Notes: generated from the letters alone by a model not told the origin. 64,000 nt of DNA from Actinomycetes bacterium (GCA_025464025.1 JAODBP010000160.1:1-64000), one strand, 5' to 3'. Positions 7,968 to 15,623 are shown, counted from the first letter of the stretch. Program-made: numbers and translations.

Positions 7968-8479
7968 CGCTCGACGAGCTGCTCGCCGTGCTGCGGTCGA
8001 TGGCGGCCGTGCCGTCGGAGGGCGGCACCTACAGCGAGCTCGACCACGGCCTCCAGTGCGGGGCCGAGCTGGCCCGGCTGGCACCCGATGACCTCGAGCT
8101 CCAGGTCGCCGGGCTGGTGCACGACGTGGGCCACGCCTTCGCCGACGACGCCTCGCACGGGCGGGCCGGTGCCGCCGCCGTGCGGCCGCTGCTCGGTGAC
8201 CGCATCGCCGACCTGGTCGAGGGCCACGTGCCGGCGAAGCGCTACCTCGTCACCGTCGACCCCTCGTACGCCGACGGGCTGTCGCCGGGGAGCACCATCA
8301 CGCTGGACGACCAGGGTGGGCCGCTGTCTGCGGACGAGCTGGCCGCGTTCCGGGCCCGGCCCGACTGGGAGGACGCCGTGCGCCTGCGCCGGGCCGACGA
8401 CGCGGCCAAGGTCCCGGGCCTGATCGTGCCCGGGCTGGAGACGTGGGTCGAGGTGCTCCGATCGGTGGTGGCGCGGTGA
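7964..8479 (+). CDS. HD-domain diiron oxygenase of the PhnZ/TmpB type
   Basis: A 171-residue HD-fold protein. All six ligands of a mixed-valent diiron oxygenase are in place: H28, H53-D54 (LVHDVGH), H65 (ASHGRAG), H88 (EGHVPAKRY) and D145 (RRADDAAK). The spacing of the last three (23 and 57 residues) is essentially that of PhnZ, the enzyme that cleaves the C-P bond of 1-hydroxy-2-aminoethylphosphonate. A Tyr and a Glu (TYSELDH) precede the first His, as in such oxygenases, though the loop differs from that of PhnZ. The ATG start fits the conserved N-terminal helix. It overlaps the next gene by GTGA. A plain HD phosphohydrolase is the alternative. Confidence 0.8.
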   Translation: MTLDELLAVLRSMAAVPSEGGTYSELDHGLQCGAELARLAPDDLELQVAGLVHDVGHAFADDASHGRAGAAAVRPLLGDRIADLVEGHVPAKRYLVTVDPSYADGLSPGSTITLDDQGGPLSADELAAFRARPDWEDAVRLRRADDAAKVPGLIVPGLETWVEVLRSVVAR

Positions 8480-9198
8480 ACCTGCTGGCCCCGGCCGAGG
8501 TGGCCGAGCTCCAGGCCTGGCTCGACGACGTGCAGTGGTGGCCGGCCGGGAGCCACGTGTGGGGCCACTACGCCGAGGCGGCCGCCGACGGCCCGGTCGT
8601 GTCCCGGACCGAGAACGTGTCGGCCTGCCACCCCGGCATCGCCGCCCTGGTCGAGGGCCGGCTGCGCGACCTGGCCACCGAGCTGCTGGGGGCGCCGGCC
8701 GTGGCCTTCAAGGACAAGGTCAACTACAAGCATCCCGGCGGCGCCGGGTTCAGCCCCCACCAGGACCTGCCCGCCTACCCGGGCGTGGAGCGGGTGGTGT
8801 CGCTGCTGGTCGCCGTCGACGAGTGCTCCGAGACGTCGGGGTGCCTGTGGCTCGCCCCGCCGGCCGAGGGCGTGCTGCCCACGGACGACCGGGGCGTGCT
8901 GCTCGAGTCGGTCACCCGCGACCTGGTGTGGTCGCCGGCGGTGCTCGGGGCCGGCGACGTGGCCGTCATCGACGGGCTCGCCCCCCACCACAGCGAGGCC
9001 AACCGATCCGACCGGCCGAGGCGGGTGCTCATCGCCTCCTACGCCCCGGTCGCCGAGGGCTACGACCGGGCCACGTACTACGGCGCCCGCCGCGAGGTCA
9101 TGGACGCCGTCGGCGAGCCCCGCATCAGCACCCTCGGCGACTTCGAGGGCACCCACGTGCTCCCCGACGCCGTCGCCGAGGTGCACTGCACCCACTGA
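8476..9198 (+). CDS. PhyH-family Fe(II)/2-oxoglutarate dioxygenase (PhnY/TmpA-like)
   Basis: A 240-residue phytanoyl-CoA-dioxygenase-fold enzyme. The iron ligands are visible as the HxD of SPHQDLPAY and a distal His in GLAPHHSEANRSDRPRR, where the Arg should bind 2-oxoglutarate. KDKVNYKHPGG is the usual strand before the facial triad. In the known PhnY-PhnZ and TmpA-TmpB pairs, a PhyH enzyme hydroxylates the phosphonate alpha carbon and the HD partner then splits the C-P bond. Here the two genes overlap at GTGA, so equal synthesis is likely. The true substrate is unknown. It also has relatives that hydroxylate amino acids or lipids. Confidence 0.82.
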   Translation: MNLLAPAEVAELQAWLDDVQWWPAGSHVWGHYAEAAADGPVVSRTENVSACHPGIAALVEGRLRDLATELLGAPAVAFKDKVNYKHPGGAGFSPHQDLPAYPGVERVVSLLVAVDECSETSGCLWLAPPAEGVLPTDDRGVLLESVTRDLVWSPAVLGAGDVAVIDGLAPHHSEANRSDRPRRVLIASYAPVAEGYDRATYYGARREVMDAVGEPRISTLGDFEGTHVLPDAVAEVHCTH

Positions 9199-9202
9199 TC
9201 CG

Positions 9203-9220
9203 GCGTTTCCGCGGAAACGC
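9203..9220. repeat. 18-bp perfect palindrome GCGTTTCCGCGGAAACGC
   Basis: It starts 5 bp after the stop of the dioxygenase gene and lies upstream of tRNA-Val. It may be a hairpin ending the cassette transcript (no U tract follows) or a protein-binding site. Confidence 0.5.
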
Positions 9221-9270
9221 AGGGGTTGTAGCGTTGACCCTCTTGTCCGGGCAGCTGTGCCGCCCGGCCA

Positions 9271-9344
9271 GGGCGCTTAGCTCAGCTGGCTAGAGCACCT
9301 CCCTTACAAGGAGGGGGTCGGGGGTTCGAGCCCCTCAGCGCCCA
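9271..9344 (+). tRNA. tRNA-Val (anticodon TAC)
   Basis: A complete cloverleaf can be drawn. The acceptor stem pairs GGGCGCT with AGCGCCC, the D-arm is GCTC...GAGC, the anticodon stem is CCTCC/GGAGG with loop CTTACAA, and the T-arm is GGGGG-TTCGAGC-CCCTC. The anticodon TAC reads GUA valine codons. No CCA is encoded. A possible -35 box TTGACC lies at 9234-9239, but the -10 region is poor. Confidence 0.96.
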
Positions 9345-9355
9345 CGATCGTGCGA

Positions 9356-9739
9356 CTACCGCTGGGCGGGTTGGAAGAGCTCGACGGGGTTGCCCGAGGG
9401 ATCGTCGAAGACGATCTGGGAGCCCCCCGGCCCGGTGATGATGTCGCTGCGGAACTGGAGGCCGGCGGCTCGGAGCCGGTCGACCTCGGTGGCGATGTCG
9501 GCGACGTGGAAGTGGAGCCGGTTCCACCCGCCCGGCACCGGCTGGCGGCCGTCGGGCAGGGCGCGCCCGGCCGAGCTGGTCGGGCCGGAGAGCAGGAGTC
9601 GCAAGCAGCCTCGCTGCACGTCGGCGAAGGCCGGCGCCGCGCTCGACAGGACCGTGAAGCCGAGGTGCGCGGTGTAGAAGTCGATGGACGCTTGGACGTC
9701 GTCGACGATGTACCGGACGTTGACGATCTCTTCGGACAT
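9356..9739 (-). CDS. VOC-family (glyoxalase/dioxygenase fold) protein
   Basis: A 127-residue protein with paired beta-alpha-beta-beta-beta modules: the start IVNVRYIVDDVQASIDFYTAHLGF and the later NRLHFHVADIATEVDRLRAAG, GPGGSQIVFDDPSGNPVELFQP are typical VOC signatures. HFHV and the final VELF Glu could be metal ligands. Its ATG overlaps the stop of the ArsR-ArsC fusion gene (TGATG), so it is translated from the same mRNA and is presumably arsenic- or metal-responsive. It lacks the Cys pair of the C-As lyase ArsI, so organoarsenical cleavage is not supported. Confidence 0.82.
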   Translation of the reverse strand: MSEEIVNVRYIVDDVQASIDFYTAHLGFTVLSSAAPAFADVQRGCLRLLLSGPTSSAGRALPDGRQPVPGGWNRLHFHVADIATEVDRLRAAGLQFRSDIITGPGGSQIVFDDPSGNPVELFQPAQR

Positions 9740-10488
9740 CAAGCAACCTCTCGTTGGACGCTGAGCATCGGGATGAAGAAGTCGAGCCGGGTCGAGAGCT
9801 CGGCCGCGGTGCGCTCGAAGGCGGGGTACGTCGCGGTGTCCGAGTCACCCTCCTCGGCCGGGTTCGCCATGCTCCAGTGCGCGGCTTCGCCGGCACCGTC
9901 GAACTCGGGGCAGACCTCACGGACCTTGTCGCACAGGGTCACGACGTGGTCGAAGCGCTGGCCGACGAGCTCGTCGAGGTGCTTGGTGCGCCGGCCGGCG
10001 AGGTCGACGCCGTAGCCCTGCATGACCCGGACGGCGTTCGGGTGCAGGCGAGTGGGGTGGCTTCCGGCGCTGCACGCCTCGATCCGGCCGTCGGTCCGGT
10101 GCTGGAGGAGCGCCTCGGCCATCTGCGAGCGGGCGCTGTTGCCCGTGCAGAGGAACAGGACCCGACCGGCCACCTCGGGGGGAGAGGCGACCGGTCGGGC
10201 GAGCGCCAGACCGGGGTGCAACGCGGCGCCGGCGGCGCCGAACAGCTGGGCACAGGTCGCCAGGTCGGCGGTGTAGTAGACGTCGCGGCCGTCGGCGGCG
10301 CTGCGCCGCGACGTCACCAACCCGCCGGCCCGGAGCCGACCGAGGTGGTACGAGACCAGGCTCTGGGGCTCGTCGAGGCGGGCGGTCAGCTCGCCCACCC
10401 GCCGGTCGCTTCGAGCCAGCTCGCCGAGCAGCCGCCAGCGCAGGGGGTGCGCCGTCAGGCGGAGGACCTCGGGCGGGGCGGGCTGCAC
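9739..10488 (-). CDS. ArsR-type repressor fused to low-MW phosphatase-type arsenate reductase
   Basis: A 249-residue two-domain protein. Residues 1 to about 95 form an ArsR winged helix (LTAHPLRWRLLGELA, LDEPQSLVSYHLGRLRAGGLV). From about residue 107 it is a low-molecular-weight tyrosine phosphatase/ArsC domain with the P-loop FLCTGNSARSQMAEALL (CX5R). Other Cys residues, including the one in TLCDKVREVCPEF, could serve in reduction of arsenate to arsenite. Sensor and enzyme are therefore on one chain. The GTG start lies 7 nt after a TAGTTT hexamer that adjoins a clear ArsR-type operator. No arsenite efflux pump is next to it. Confidence 0.9.
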   Translation of the reverse strand: MQPAPPEVLRLTAHPLRWRLLGELARSDRRVGELTARLDEPQSLVSYHLGRLRAGGLVTSRRSAADGRDVYYTADLATCAQLFGAAGAALHPGLALARPVASPPEVAGRVLFLCTGNSARSQMAEALLQHRTDGRIEACSAGSHPTRLHPNAVRVMQGYGVDLAGRRTKHLDELVGQRFDHVVTLCDKVREVCPEFDGAGEAAHWSMANPAEEGDSDTATYPAFERTAAELSTRLDFFIPMLSVQREVA

Positions 10489-10495
10489 GCCCGAG

Positions 10496-10518
10496 AAACT
10501 ACATCAATTCAGTTTGAT
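10496..10518 (-). promoter_or_regulatory. ArsR-type operator over the arsR-arsC promoter
   Basis: ATCAA (10503-10507) and TTGAT (10514-10518) form a perfect inverted repeat with a 6-nt spacer, the classic ArsR half-site pattern. On the minus strand it directly precedes a TAGTTT hexamer (10501-10496), 7 nt before the GTG. Binding here would block the promoter, so autoregulation by the fused repressor is likely. Confidence 0.65.
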
Positions 10519-10578
10519 GGAAAAGCCGAGGGCCGGAAACGTCCTCACCGCTTGTTGCTCACGGGTGCGCGCCGGCGA

Positions 10579-10597
10579 CCGCCGCCTAGGGCGGCGG
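10579..10597. repeat. GC-rich hairpin CCGCCGCC-TAG-GGCGGCGG
   Basis: Eight perfect base pairs with a 3-nt loop lie between the divergent arsR-arsC and methyltransferase genes, just upstream of the TAGGAT element. The role is unclear; no U tract follows. Confidence 0.35.
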
Positions 10598-10627
10598 CGC
10601 GCCATGCCGGCCCTAGGATCGCCGGCC

Positions 10628-11581
10628 ATGCCGACGGTGCCCTCGCTTCGTTCGATGCTCGGGAAGCGCCGCCTCGTTCGACGGGTGCACGCCACCCTGC
10701 AGCAGGCGGCCCAGGCGTGGAAGCTGTGGCCGCAACCCGTCCTGCCGCCCGACCGGCTTCGTCCGCCCTGGCCCTACGAGGACCCCGAGCCGACCTTCCC
10801 GGGGCTCGTCAGCCAGGCGTGCACGGACATGCAGCTCCGCTCCCGTGACTACCGGGCATGGGGTGACCGGCTCCGGGTCCGGGACGTGTACATGCACCGG
10901 AAGCAGTGGGAGTGGTTCTACATCGCGCAGGCGCTCGAGGAGTCCGGCCAGGTGCGACCCGGTGCCCGCGGGATCGGCTTCGGGGTCGGCACGGAACCGC
11001 TCACGCCGTGGTTCGCGTCGCAGGGGTGCACGGTGCTCGCCACCGACTACCCCGGCGGCGAACACGCCGACGGTTGGTCGAGCACCGGTGAGCTGGCGCA
11101 CTCCCTGGCCGACCTGAACGCCGAGGGGATCTGCGATCCCCAGGTCTTCGAGTCCAACGTGTCGTTCCAGCCGGTGGACATGCGCGACCTGTCCGACCTG
11201 GACGGACCGTTCGACTTCTCGTGGTCCTCGTGCGCCCTCGAGCACCTCGGATCCATCGACGAGGGCCTCCGGTTCCTGGAGCGACACGTGGAGCTGCTCG
11301 GGCCCGGCGGGGTCGGGGTGCACACCACGGAGCTGAACGTCTCCTCGAACGATCGCACCCTCGACCATGTGCCGACGGTCCTCTTCCGCCGGCGCGACCT
11401 CGAGGACTTCGTCCGGACGATTGCTCCCGTGGCGGAGGTGGCCCCGCTGAACTTCCACCTCGGGCGCACCCCGAACGACCTCTACGTCGCGCCATCGAGC
11501 GGCTTCACGAGCACGATGCTTCGCTACGACATGGGGGCGTTCGTCACGACCTCGTTCGGCCTGATCATCCGCAAGCGCTAG
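10628..11581 (+). CDS. SAM-dependent methyltransferase
   Basis: A 317-residue class I methyltransferase. The SAM-binding glycine loop is GIGFGVGTEPLTPWFASQG, followed by VLATDYPGG (acidic end of strand 2), VDMRDLSDLDGPFDFSWSSCALEHLGS (post-II/III region) and LLGPGGVGVHTTELN. An N-terminal helical extension of about 100 residues contains the aromatic motif HRKQWEWFYIAQAL. Similar proteins occur in glycan or polysaccharide loci, but the acceptor is not known. The ATG is chosen because TAGGAT (10614-10619) ends 8 nt before it; longer in-frame starts exist upstream. Confidence 0.82.
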   Translation: MPTVPSLRSMLGKRRLVRRVHATLQQAAQAWKLWPQPVLPPDRLRPPWPYEDPEPTFPGLVSQACTDMQLRSRDYRAWGDRLRVRDVYMHRKQWEWFYIAQALEESGQVRPGARGIGFGVGTEPLTPWFASQGCTVLATDYPGGEHADGWSSTGELAHSLADLNAEGICDPQVFESNVSFQPVDMRDLSDLDGPFDFSWSSCALEHLGSIDEGLRFLERHVELLGPGGVGVHTTELNVSSNDRTLDHVPTVLFRRRDLEDFVRTIAPVAEVAPLNFHLGRTPNDLYVAPSSGFTSTMLRYDMGAFVTTSFGLIIRKR

Positions 11582-11627
11582 GCCCTCGGCCGCCGCTGCC
11601 TACCTCGGGCACCACGTCGAGAGGAGG

Positions 11628-12128
11628 TCACGGGTTCGGGCCCGCCGCGCCGACCATGCGCCGCTCGGCGTACGCGTCGACGCTGAAGCTGCCCGCGCCC
11701 AGGAAGAAGACCACGAGGGCGAGCGCGGCGACGGCCACGTTGATCTCGTAGCCGGCGTGTCCCGCCAGGTTGTGGATCCCGTTGCTCCAGGTGACCGTGA
11801 TCATCGCCATCGCCATGTCACCGGCGAGGGCGAGCCCGACGAGGCGGGAGCCGAGGCCGAGCACGAGGGCGATCGCGCCGCCGAACTCGATCAGCCCTCC
11901 CAGCACGGCGAAGAACCCGCCGGGGTGGAGGTGCGCGGTGTTCGAGAAGAACTCGGACGTTCCGTCGATCCCCGCACCGTTGAACCAGCCGAAGAGCTTC
12001 GCTCCGCCGTAGTAGACGAAGATCCACGCGAGGGCGATTCGCACGGCGACCAGGGCGAGATCGACTCGAAGGGCATCGGCACGCGTGCTGACGACGGCAG
12101 CGAGCAAGGTGCGACCGCGACCGGCCAT
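11628..12128 (-). CDS. DoxX-family membrane protein
   Basis: A 166-residue integral membrane protein with four hydrophobic helices. The DoxX signature is visible in RIALAWIFVYYGGAKLFGWFNG followed by GGFFAVLGGLIEFGGAIALVLGLGSRLVGLAL and a final ALALVVFFLGAGSFSVDAY. DoxX proteins are often linked to thiosulfate:quinone oxidoreductase subunits or to redox stress protection, but many have unknown roles. Its start overlaps the stop of the fatty-acid-hydroxylase-type gene (TGATG), so the two are coupled, pointing to a shared membrane-lipid or quinone function. Confidence 0.85.
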   Translation of the reverse strand: MAGRGRTLLAAVVSTRADALRVDLALVAVRIALAWIFVYYGGAKLFGWFNGAGIDGTSEFFSNTAHLHPGGFFAVLGGLIEFGGAIALVLGLGSRLVGLALAGDMAMAMITVTWSNGIHNLAGHAGYEINVAVAALALVVFFLGAGSFSVDAYAERRMVGAAGPNP

Positions 12129-13210
12129 CAGGCCGCCCCGCGCTCGGCGCGTGCGGCACGCACGCTCGGAGTCAGTTGCTGCTCGAAGCTCTGCGACATT
12201 CGTGGTCCTTCGGGTTCGGGGCGGAACGGGCCGATGAGCTGCGCAGCGAAGACCCGGAGGTGGCGCGGGCGTGGTCCTGCTTGTTCAACGGTGAGCGGTC
12301 GACCGGGCAGGCCGGTGTCGGTCCTGATGGTGTCCTCCGTCGGGAACACCGCACGCTTGAAGAGCTGGTCCCAGATGGTGAGGGCGAAGCCGAGGTTGAC
12401 GTCCTGCGGTCCGTCGAGCTGGTGGTGGATCCGATGGAAGTTGGGGCTGACGAAGATCCGTTCCAAGGGCCCGAACCCCAGGTTGGTGTTCGAGTGGGCG
12501 AACGCGACCGAGGCGCCGTAGATGACGAAGAGCGTCGTCGTCAGCGCACCGTTGGCGAGGAGCACGACGCCAGGGATCAGCGCGACGAGGTAGGAGACGT
12601 GGATGAGCGGGTGCGTGCGGAACACCGTCAGCACGCTCATGTCCTCTTGGGAGTGGTGGAGCTCGTGGAAGCGCCACAGCAGCCGGACGCGGTGGTTGGC
12701 GAGGTGGGCGAACCAGTTGCACGCGTCCATGGCCAGGAAGATCACGGCGACGGTGATCCAATGCGGCACCCCGCCGGCCCTGGGCAGCACGATCCACGGG
12801 AACGTCGTGCGCGCGGCGACGGAGAACGAGATGGTGAGGAGCGCCACGAGCGGCACGACGAACACGCCGTTGAAGATGGTGAAGAGGAGGTCCTGGCGAT
12901 GGCCGCGAGCAACGAGCGGTCGGCGTTGTGCCGGTCGCACCCGCTCGGCGACGAGGAACACGCCGATGATGGCCAGGGTCGTCGGACCGATCACGATCAC
13001 GCGAAGGCCTGACACCGCGTCGGCGAGGTGGGCGCCACCGAAGCCACGCCACCAGCCGATCCCGGCGAGGGCGACGGCCACCGCCGGGATCGAGCAGGCG
13101 GGCAGGTAGACCCGTGAGGAGAGCGGGCGGCGTCGCCCGGTTGCTTCCCGATGGGCATCGTGCGCGGCAACGGGGGACGTGAGACCGACCGGCGCGGTCG
13201 TCGCGGTCAT
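12128..13210 (-). CDS. Sterol desaturase/fatty acid hydroxylase family protein
   Basis: A 360-residue membrane di-iron enzyme. The histidine clusters typical of the family are all present: HLANH (in NWFAHLANHRVRLLW), HELHH and HRIHH. At least four hydrophobic segments surround them (VAVALAGIGWW, LRVIVIGPTTLAIIGVFLVAE, FVVPLVALLTISF, LVALIPGVVLLANGALTTTLFVIYG). The expected reaction is O2-dependent hydroxylation or desaturation of a lipid. A C-terminal tail of about 50 residues is soluble. It sits between a lipoprotein gene and doxX in one operon. Confidence 0.88.
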   Translation of the reverse strand: MTATTAPVGLTSPVAAHDAHREATGRRRPLSSRVYLPACSIPAVAVALAGIGWWRGFGGAHLADAVSGLRVIVIGPTTLAIIGVFLVAERVRPAQRRPLVARGHRQDLLFTIFNGVFVVPLVALLTISFSVAARTTFPWIVLPRAGGVPHWITVAVIFLAMDACNWFAHLANHRVRLLWRFHELHHSQEDMSVLTVFRTHPLIHVSYLVALIPGVVLLANGALTTTLFVIYGASVAFAHSNTNLGFGPLERIFVSPNFHRIHHQLDGPQDVNLGFALTIWDQLFKRAVFPTEDTIRTDTGLPGRPLTVEQAGPRPRHLRVFAAQLIGPFRPEPEGPRMSQSFEQQLTPSVRAARAERGAA

Positions 13211-13220
13211 GGCGGCGGCC

Positions 13221-13592
13221 TCAGAACCCGGCGCCACCGCCTGGCGGTGCCGTGTCCGAAGGGCTCTCCTGCTCCGTCGTGGTCGTCGCCGCCCGACGGA
13301 CGGTGGTCGTCGTCTTCGGCACGGTCGTCGTCGCCGCCTTCTTCGGTGCCGTGGTCGTCGTCCGTCGCACGGTCGTCGTCGTCTTCTTCCGCGCCGTCGT
13401 CGTGGTCGTCGGCTTCTTCTTCTTGGCGGCGGTGGTGATCTTGCCGGCGGTCGACGTCGATGCGCCGTTGGTCTGCACCTTCCCGTCACTCGACCCGCAG
13501 GCCGTCGCGCCGAGGCCGAAGGCCGCGAGCAGGACGATTGGTGCAATGCGACGAAGCACCCTGGTCCTCGTGAACATCCCGATTCCGGCCAT
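13221..13592 (-). CDS. Thr/Lys-rich secreted lipoprotein
   Basis: A 123-residue protein. The N-terminus (RRIAPIVLLAAFGLGATACGSSD) is a signal peptide ending in a lipobox with Cys as the likely lipid anchor. The mature part is low-complexity: runs of Thr separated by Lys/Arg pairs (TTTTTARKKTTTTVRRTTTT and similar), ending in a Gly/Pro-rich tail. Such basic Thr-rich stalks are common in surface proteins of Acidimicrobiia and probably span or bind the wall. An in-frame ATG 15 bp downstream is an alternative start. It is the first gene of the hydroxylase-DoxX operon, 10 bp before the next gene. Confidence 0.7.
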   Translation of the reverse strand: MAGIGMFTRTRVLRRIAPIVLLAAFGLGATACGSSDGKVQTNGASTSTAGKITTAAKKKKPTTTTTARKKTTTTVRRTTTTAPKKAATTTVPKTTTTVRRAATTTTEQESPSDTAPPGGGAGF

Positions 13593-13708
13593 GTCTCCCC
13601 ATCTCCTAGGTCACCGTGTGCTGGGTCTACGTGGGAAGCCGTCTGGGGATTGCGCCGAACTCCGTGGTGATCCCGACGCACGGCACCACCCGTGACAACC
13701 TGTGGCCC

Positions 13709-14479
13709 GTGGGCCGGCTCGACGAACTGGATCTGTCGCTCTCGCTGAGCAGGAGCGAGGAGGAGGCGCGGCTGGCCGTGGCCCACCGGCGCCTGCTGCA
13801 CCTGCGCCTGGTCCTCGGGGGTCACGTGGGTCCGGGGAAGCTGGGCCCGCCGGTGTGCATCGTGTTCGAGGGGTGGGACGCGTCGGGCAAGGGCGGGTGC
13901 ATCAAGCGCCTGGTCGAGCCGATCGACCCTCGCCACGTGCGGGTGACCCAGACGGCGGCACCCGACCACGACGAGCTGCGCCACCACTTCCTCTGGCGGT
14001 TCTGGCCGAAGCTGCCGGGCTGGGGCGGCATGACGATCTTCGACCGCTCCTGGTACGGCCGGGTCATGGTCGAGCGGGTCGAGGGCTTCGCCACCGACGA
14101 GCAGTGGACCCGCGCCTACGACGAGATCGTCGACTACGAGCGGACCCTGTGCGCCGAGGGGATGCTGCTGGCCAAGTTCTGGCTGCACATCAGCGACGAG
14201 GAGCAGGAGCGTCGCTTCGAGCGCCGGGCCCAGGATCCCCTCAAGCAGTGGAAGCTCACCGACGAGGACTGGCGCAACCGGGCCAAGCGGGCCCAGTACG
14301 AGGCGGCCATCGAGGACATGCTCGAGCGCACCGACCACGCCGCCGCGCCGTGGATCGCGGTGCCGGCCGAGTCGAAGCGCTACGCCCGGGTGCACGTCGT
14401 GGAAGAGGTCATCGCCATGATCGAGCGGGGCATGGAGAAGTGGGGCATCGACGTCCCGCCGCCCGAGTCCGAGTCGTAG
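13709..14479 (+). CDS. ppk2: Polyphosphate kinase 2 family protein
   Basis: A 256-residue PPK2-family kinase, which phosphorylates nucleoside mono- or diphosphates with polyphosphate. It has the Walker A sequence FEGWDASGKGGCIKRL, the Walker B region FDRSWYGRVMVERVEG, and the lid and C-terminal blocks ISDEEQERRFERRAQDPLKQWKL and HVVEEVIAMIERGM. Single-domain length fits class I or III enzymes. The GTG reading VGRLDELDL is chosen because the preceding frame lacks family similarity, but the start is not certain. It is monocistronic. Confidence 0.88.
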   Translation: MGRLDELDLSLSLSRSEEEARLAVAHRRLLHLRLVLGGHVGPGKLGPPVCIVFEGWDASGKGGCIKRLVEPIDPRHVRVTQTAAPDHDELRHHFLWRFWPKLPGWGGMTIFDRSWYGRVMVERVEGFATDEQWTRAYDEIVDYERTLCAEGMLLAKFWLHISDEEQERRFERRAQDPLKQWKLTDEDWRNRAKRAQYEAAIEDMLERTDHAAAPWIAVPAESKRYARVHVVEEVIAMIERGMEKWGIDVPPPESES

Positions 14480-14521
14480 GCCCCCGGCGATGCGCTGGCT
14501 GATGGCAGCGCTGCAACGAGC

Positions 14522-15604
14522 TCAGCGGTAGTAGTTGCGCCACTCGGTGTTCGGCACCGGCGTGGCGCAGTCGGCCGTGACCGCGGCCCGCAGCGCGATG
14601 GCGGTGGTGAGCTGGAGGGTGACGGCCCGGGTGCCGTCGGAGAAGCACCGGAGGTCGCCGACCTTCATCGTGCGCGGGTCGCTCCAGGTCGGCCCGCCCG
14701 GGCCCTGCTTGCTCACGAACACGGCGCCCGGCGCGTAGAAGCCGCCGATGCGGATGTCGCCGGTCGACTCGAACGTGACCATGGCCTGCGACAGGTAGGT
14801 CCCGTCGTAGGTGAGCTTGTCGACGACCGGGTTGTTGACGTTCGGGTCGCGGAACCACTGCCCGAGCACGCTGCCCTTGGTCCCCTGGGTCACCACGCCG
14901 CAACTCGTGCCGGGCACGGCGGTGCCGCCCTGGTTCCCGAGCTTGGCGTACCAGACCTTCCGCAGCGCCGCCGCGTAGAACTGCCACGGGCAGACGGCGT
15001 GCAGCGCGTTGCTCTGGGCGTAGCGCTTGGGGGAGAGGAACGAGTTGGTGGTGGTGAGGTCGTCGACCCAGAAGTCGAACGCCACCGACCCCTCGGCCGG
15101 CTCGTACCACCCGACCTGCTCGCCGGCGGCGACGGGCGTGGCCTTCACGCCCTGCGAGGCGCTGCTGCTCGACGCCTTCTTCGGCACGACGGCGGCCACC
15201 TTCCCGACCACGCCCTTGATGTGGAACAGCTTCACCTCGAGCGAGCACGGGGTCGAGAAGTAGAGGCTGTACTCGGGCTTGTAGCCGGCCGGGGCGCCGA
15301 GCGGCAGGTAGTACGACGCGCCGACCAGCGACATGTTCGTCGGCGCGTAGATCGGGAGGCGCTTGCCCCGGAGCGTCTGGCTCGGGAACACGTACGACCG
15401 CACAGCCAGCACGCCACCGCTGCCCGTCTGCCCGCCGACCGGCGCGACGCCGGTGATCGACGCCGGGTCGATCAGGTTCTTGGTGAACAGCTCGGCCCGG
15501 TTCTTGCATGCCGGCGGCACCGTCGGCGGGGGCGCGGCGACGGCCGCGGTCGGGGCCAGCCCGAGGGCCAGCACGACGGCGGCGAGGAAGCGGCGGAGCG
15601 TCAC
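14522..15604 (-). CDS. Secreted protein of unknown function
   Basis: A 360-residue exported protein. A signal peptide (RRFLAAVVLALGLAPTAAVAAPPP) is clear and suggests cleavage near AVAA. The mature part is rich in beta strands and aromatic residues, has several Cys residues that may form disulfides (PPACKNRAEL, FSTPCSLEV, HAVCPWQFY, GTSCGVV, LRCFSDG, TADCATP), and has no catalytic motif I recognise. A Lys/Ser-rich stretch (PKKASSSSASQ) near residue 150 may be a linker. The GTG start begins the basic n-region. It lies 19 bp downstream of amiF on the same strand and may be cotranscribed. Confidence 0.7.
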   Translation of the reverse strand: MTLRRFLAAVVLALGLAPTAAVAAPPPTVPPACKNRAELFTKNLIDPASITGVAPVGGQTGSGGVLAVRSYVFPSQTLRGKRLPIYAPTNMSLVGASYYLPLGAPAGYKPEYSLYFSTPCSLEVKLFHIKGVVGKVAAVVPKKASSSSASQGVKATPVAAGEQVGWYEPAEGSVAFDFWVDDLTTTNSFLSPKRYAQSNALHAVCPWQFYAAALRKVWYAKLGNQGGTAVPGTSCGVVTQGTKGSVLGQWFRDPNVNNPVVDKLTYDGTYLSQAMVTFESTGDIRIGGFYAPGAVFVSKQGPGGPTWSDPRTMKVGDLRCFSDGTRAVTLQLTTAIALRAAVTADCATPVPNTEWRNYYR

Positions 15605-15623
15605 CGCGACATCATCGGCCAGA

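Noticed and set aside
4708..8028. Minus-strand open frame of over 1,100 codons
   Set aside because: It lies antisense to the repeat/SGNH and hydrolase genes, which have clear motifs; its translation is Arg/Gly/Val/His-rich without domains.
9356..9739. VOC gene as an ArsI-type C-As lyase
   Set aside because: The vicinal Cys pair needed by ArsI is missing; only the operon context hints at arsenic.
13221..13592. Thr-codon repeats considered as a CRISPR or tandem-repeat array
   Set aside because: The repeats are short, irregular and in frame with a lipoprotein that has a signal peptide; there are no equal spacers.
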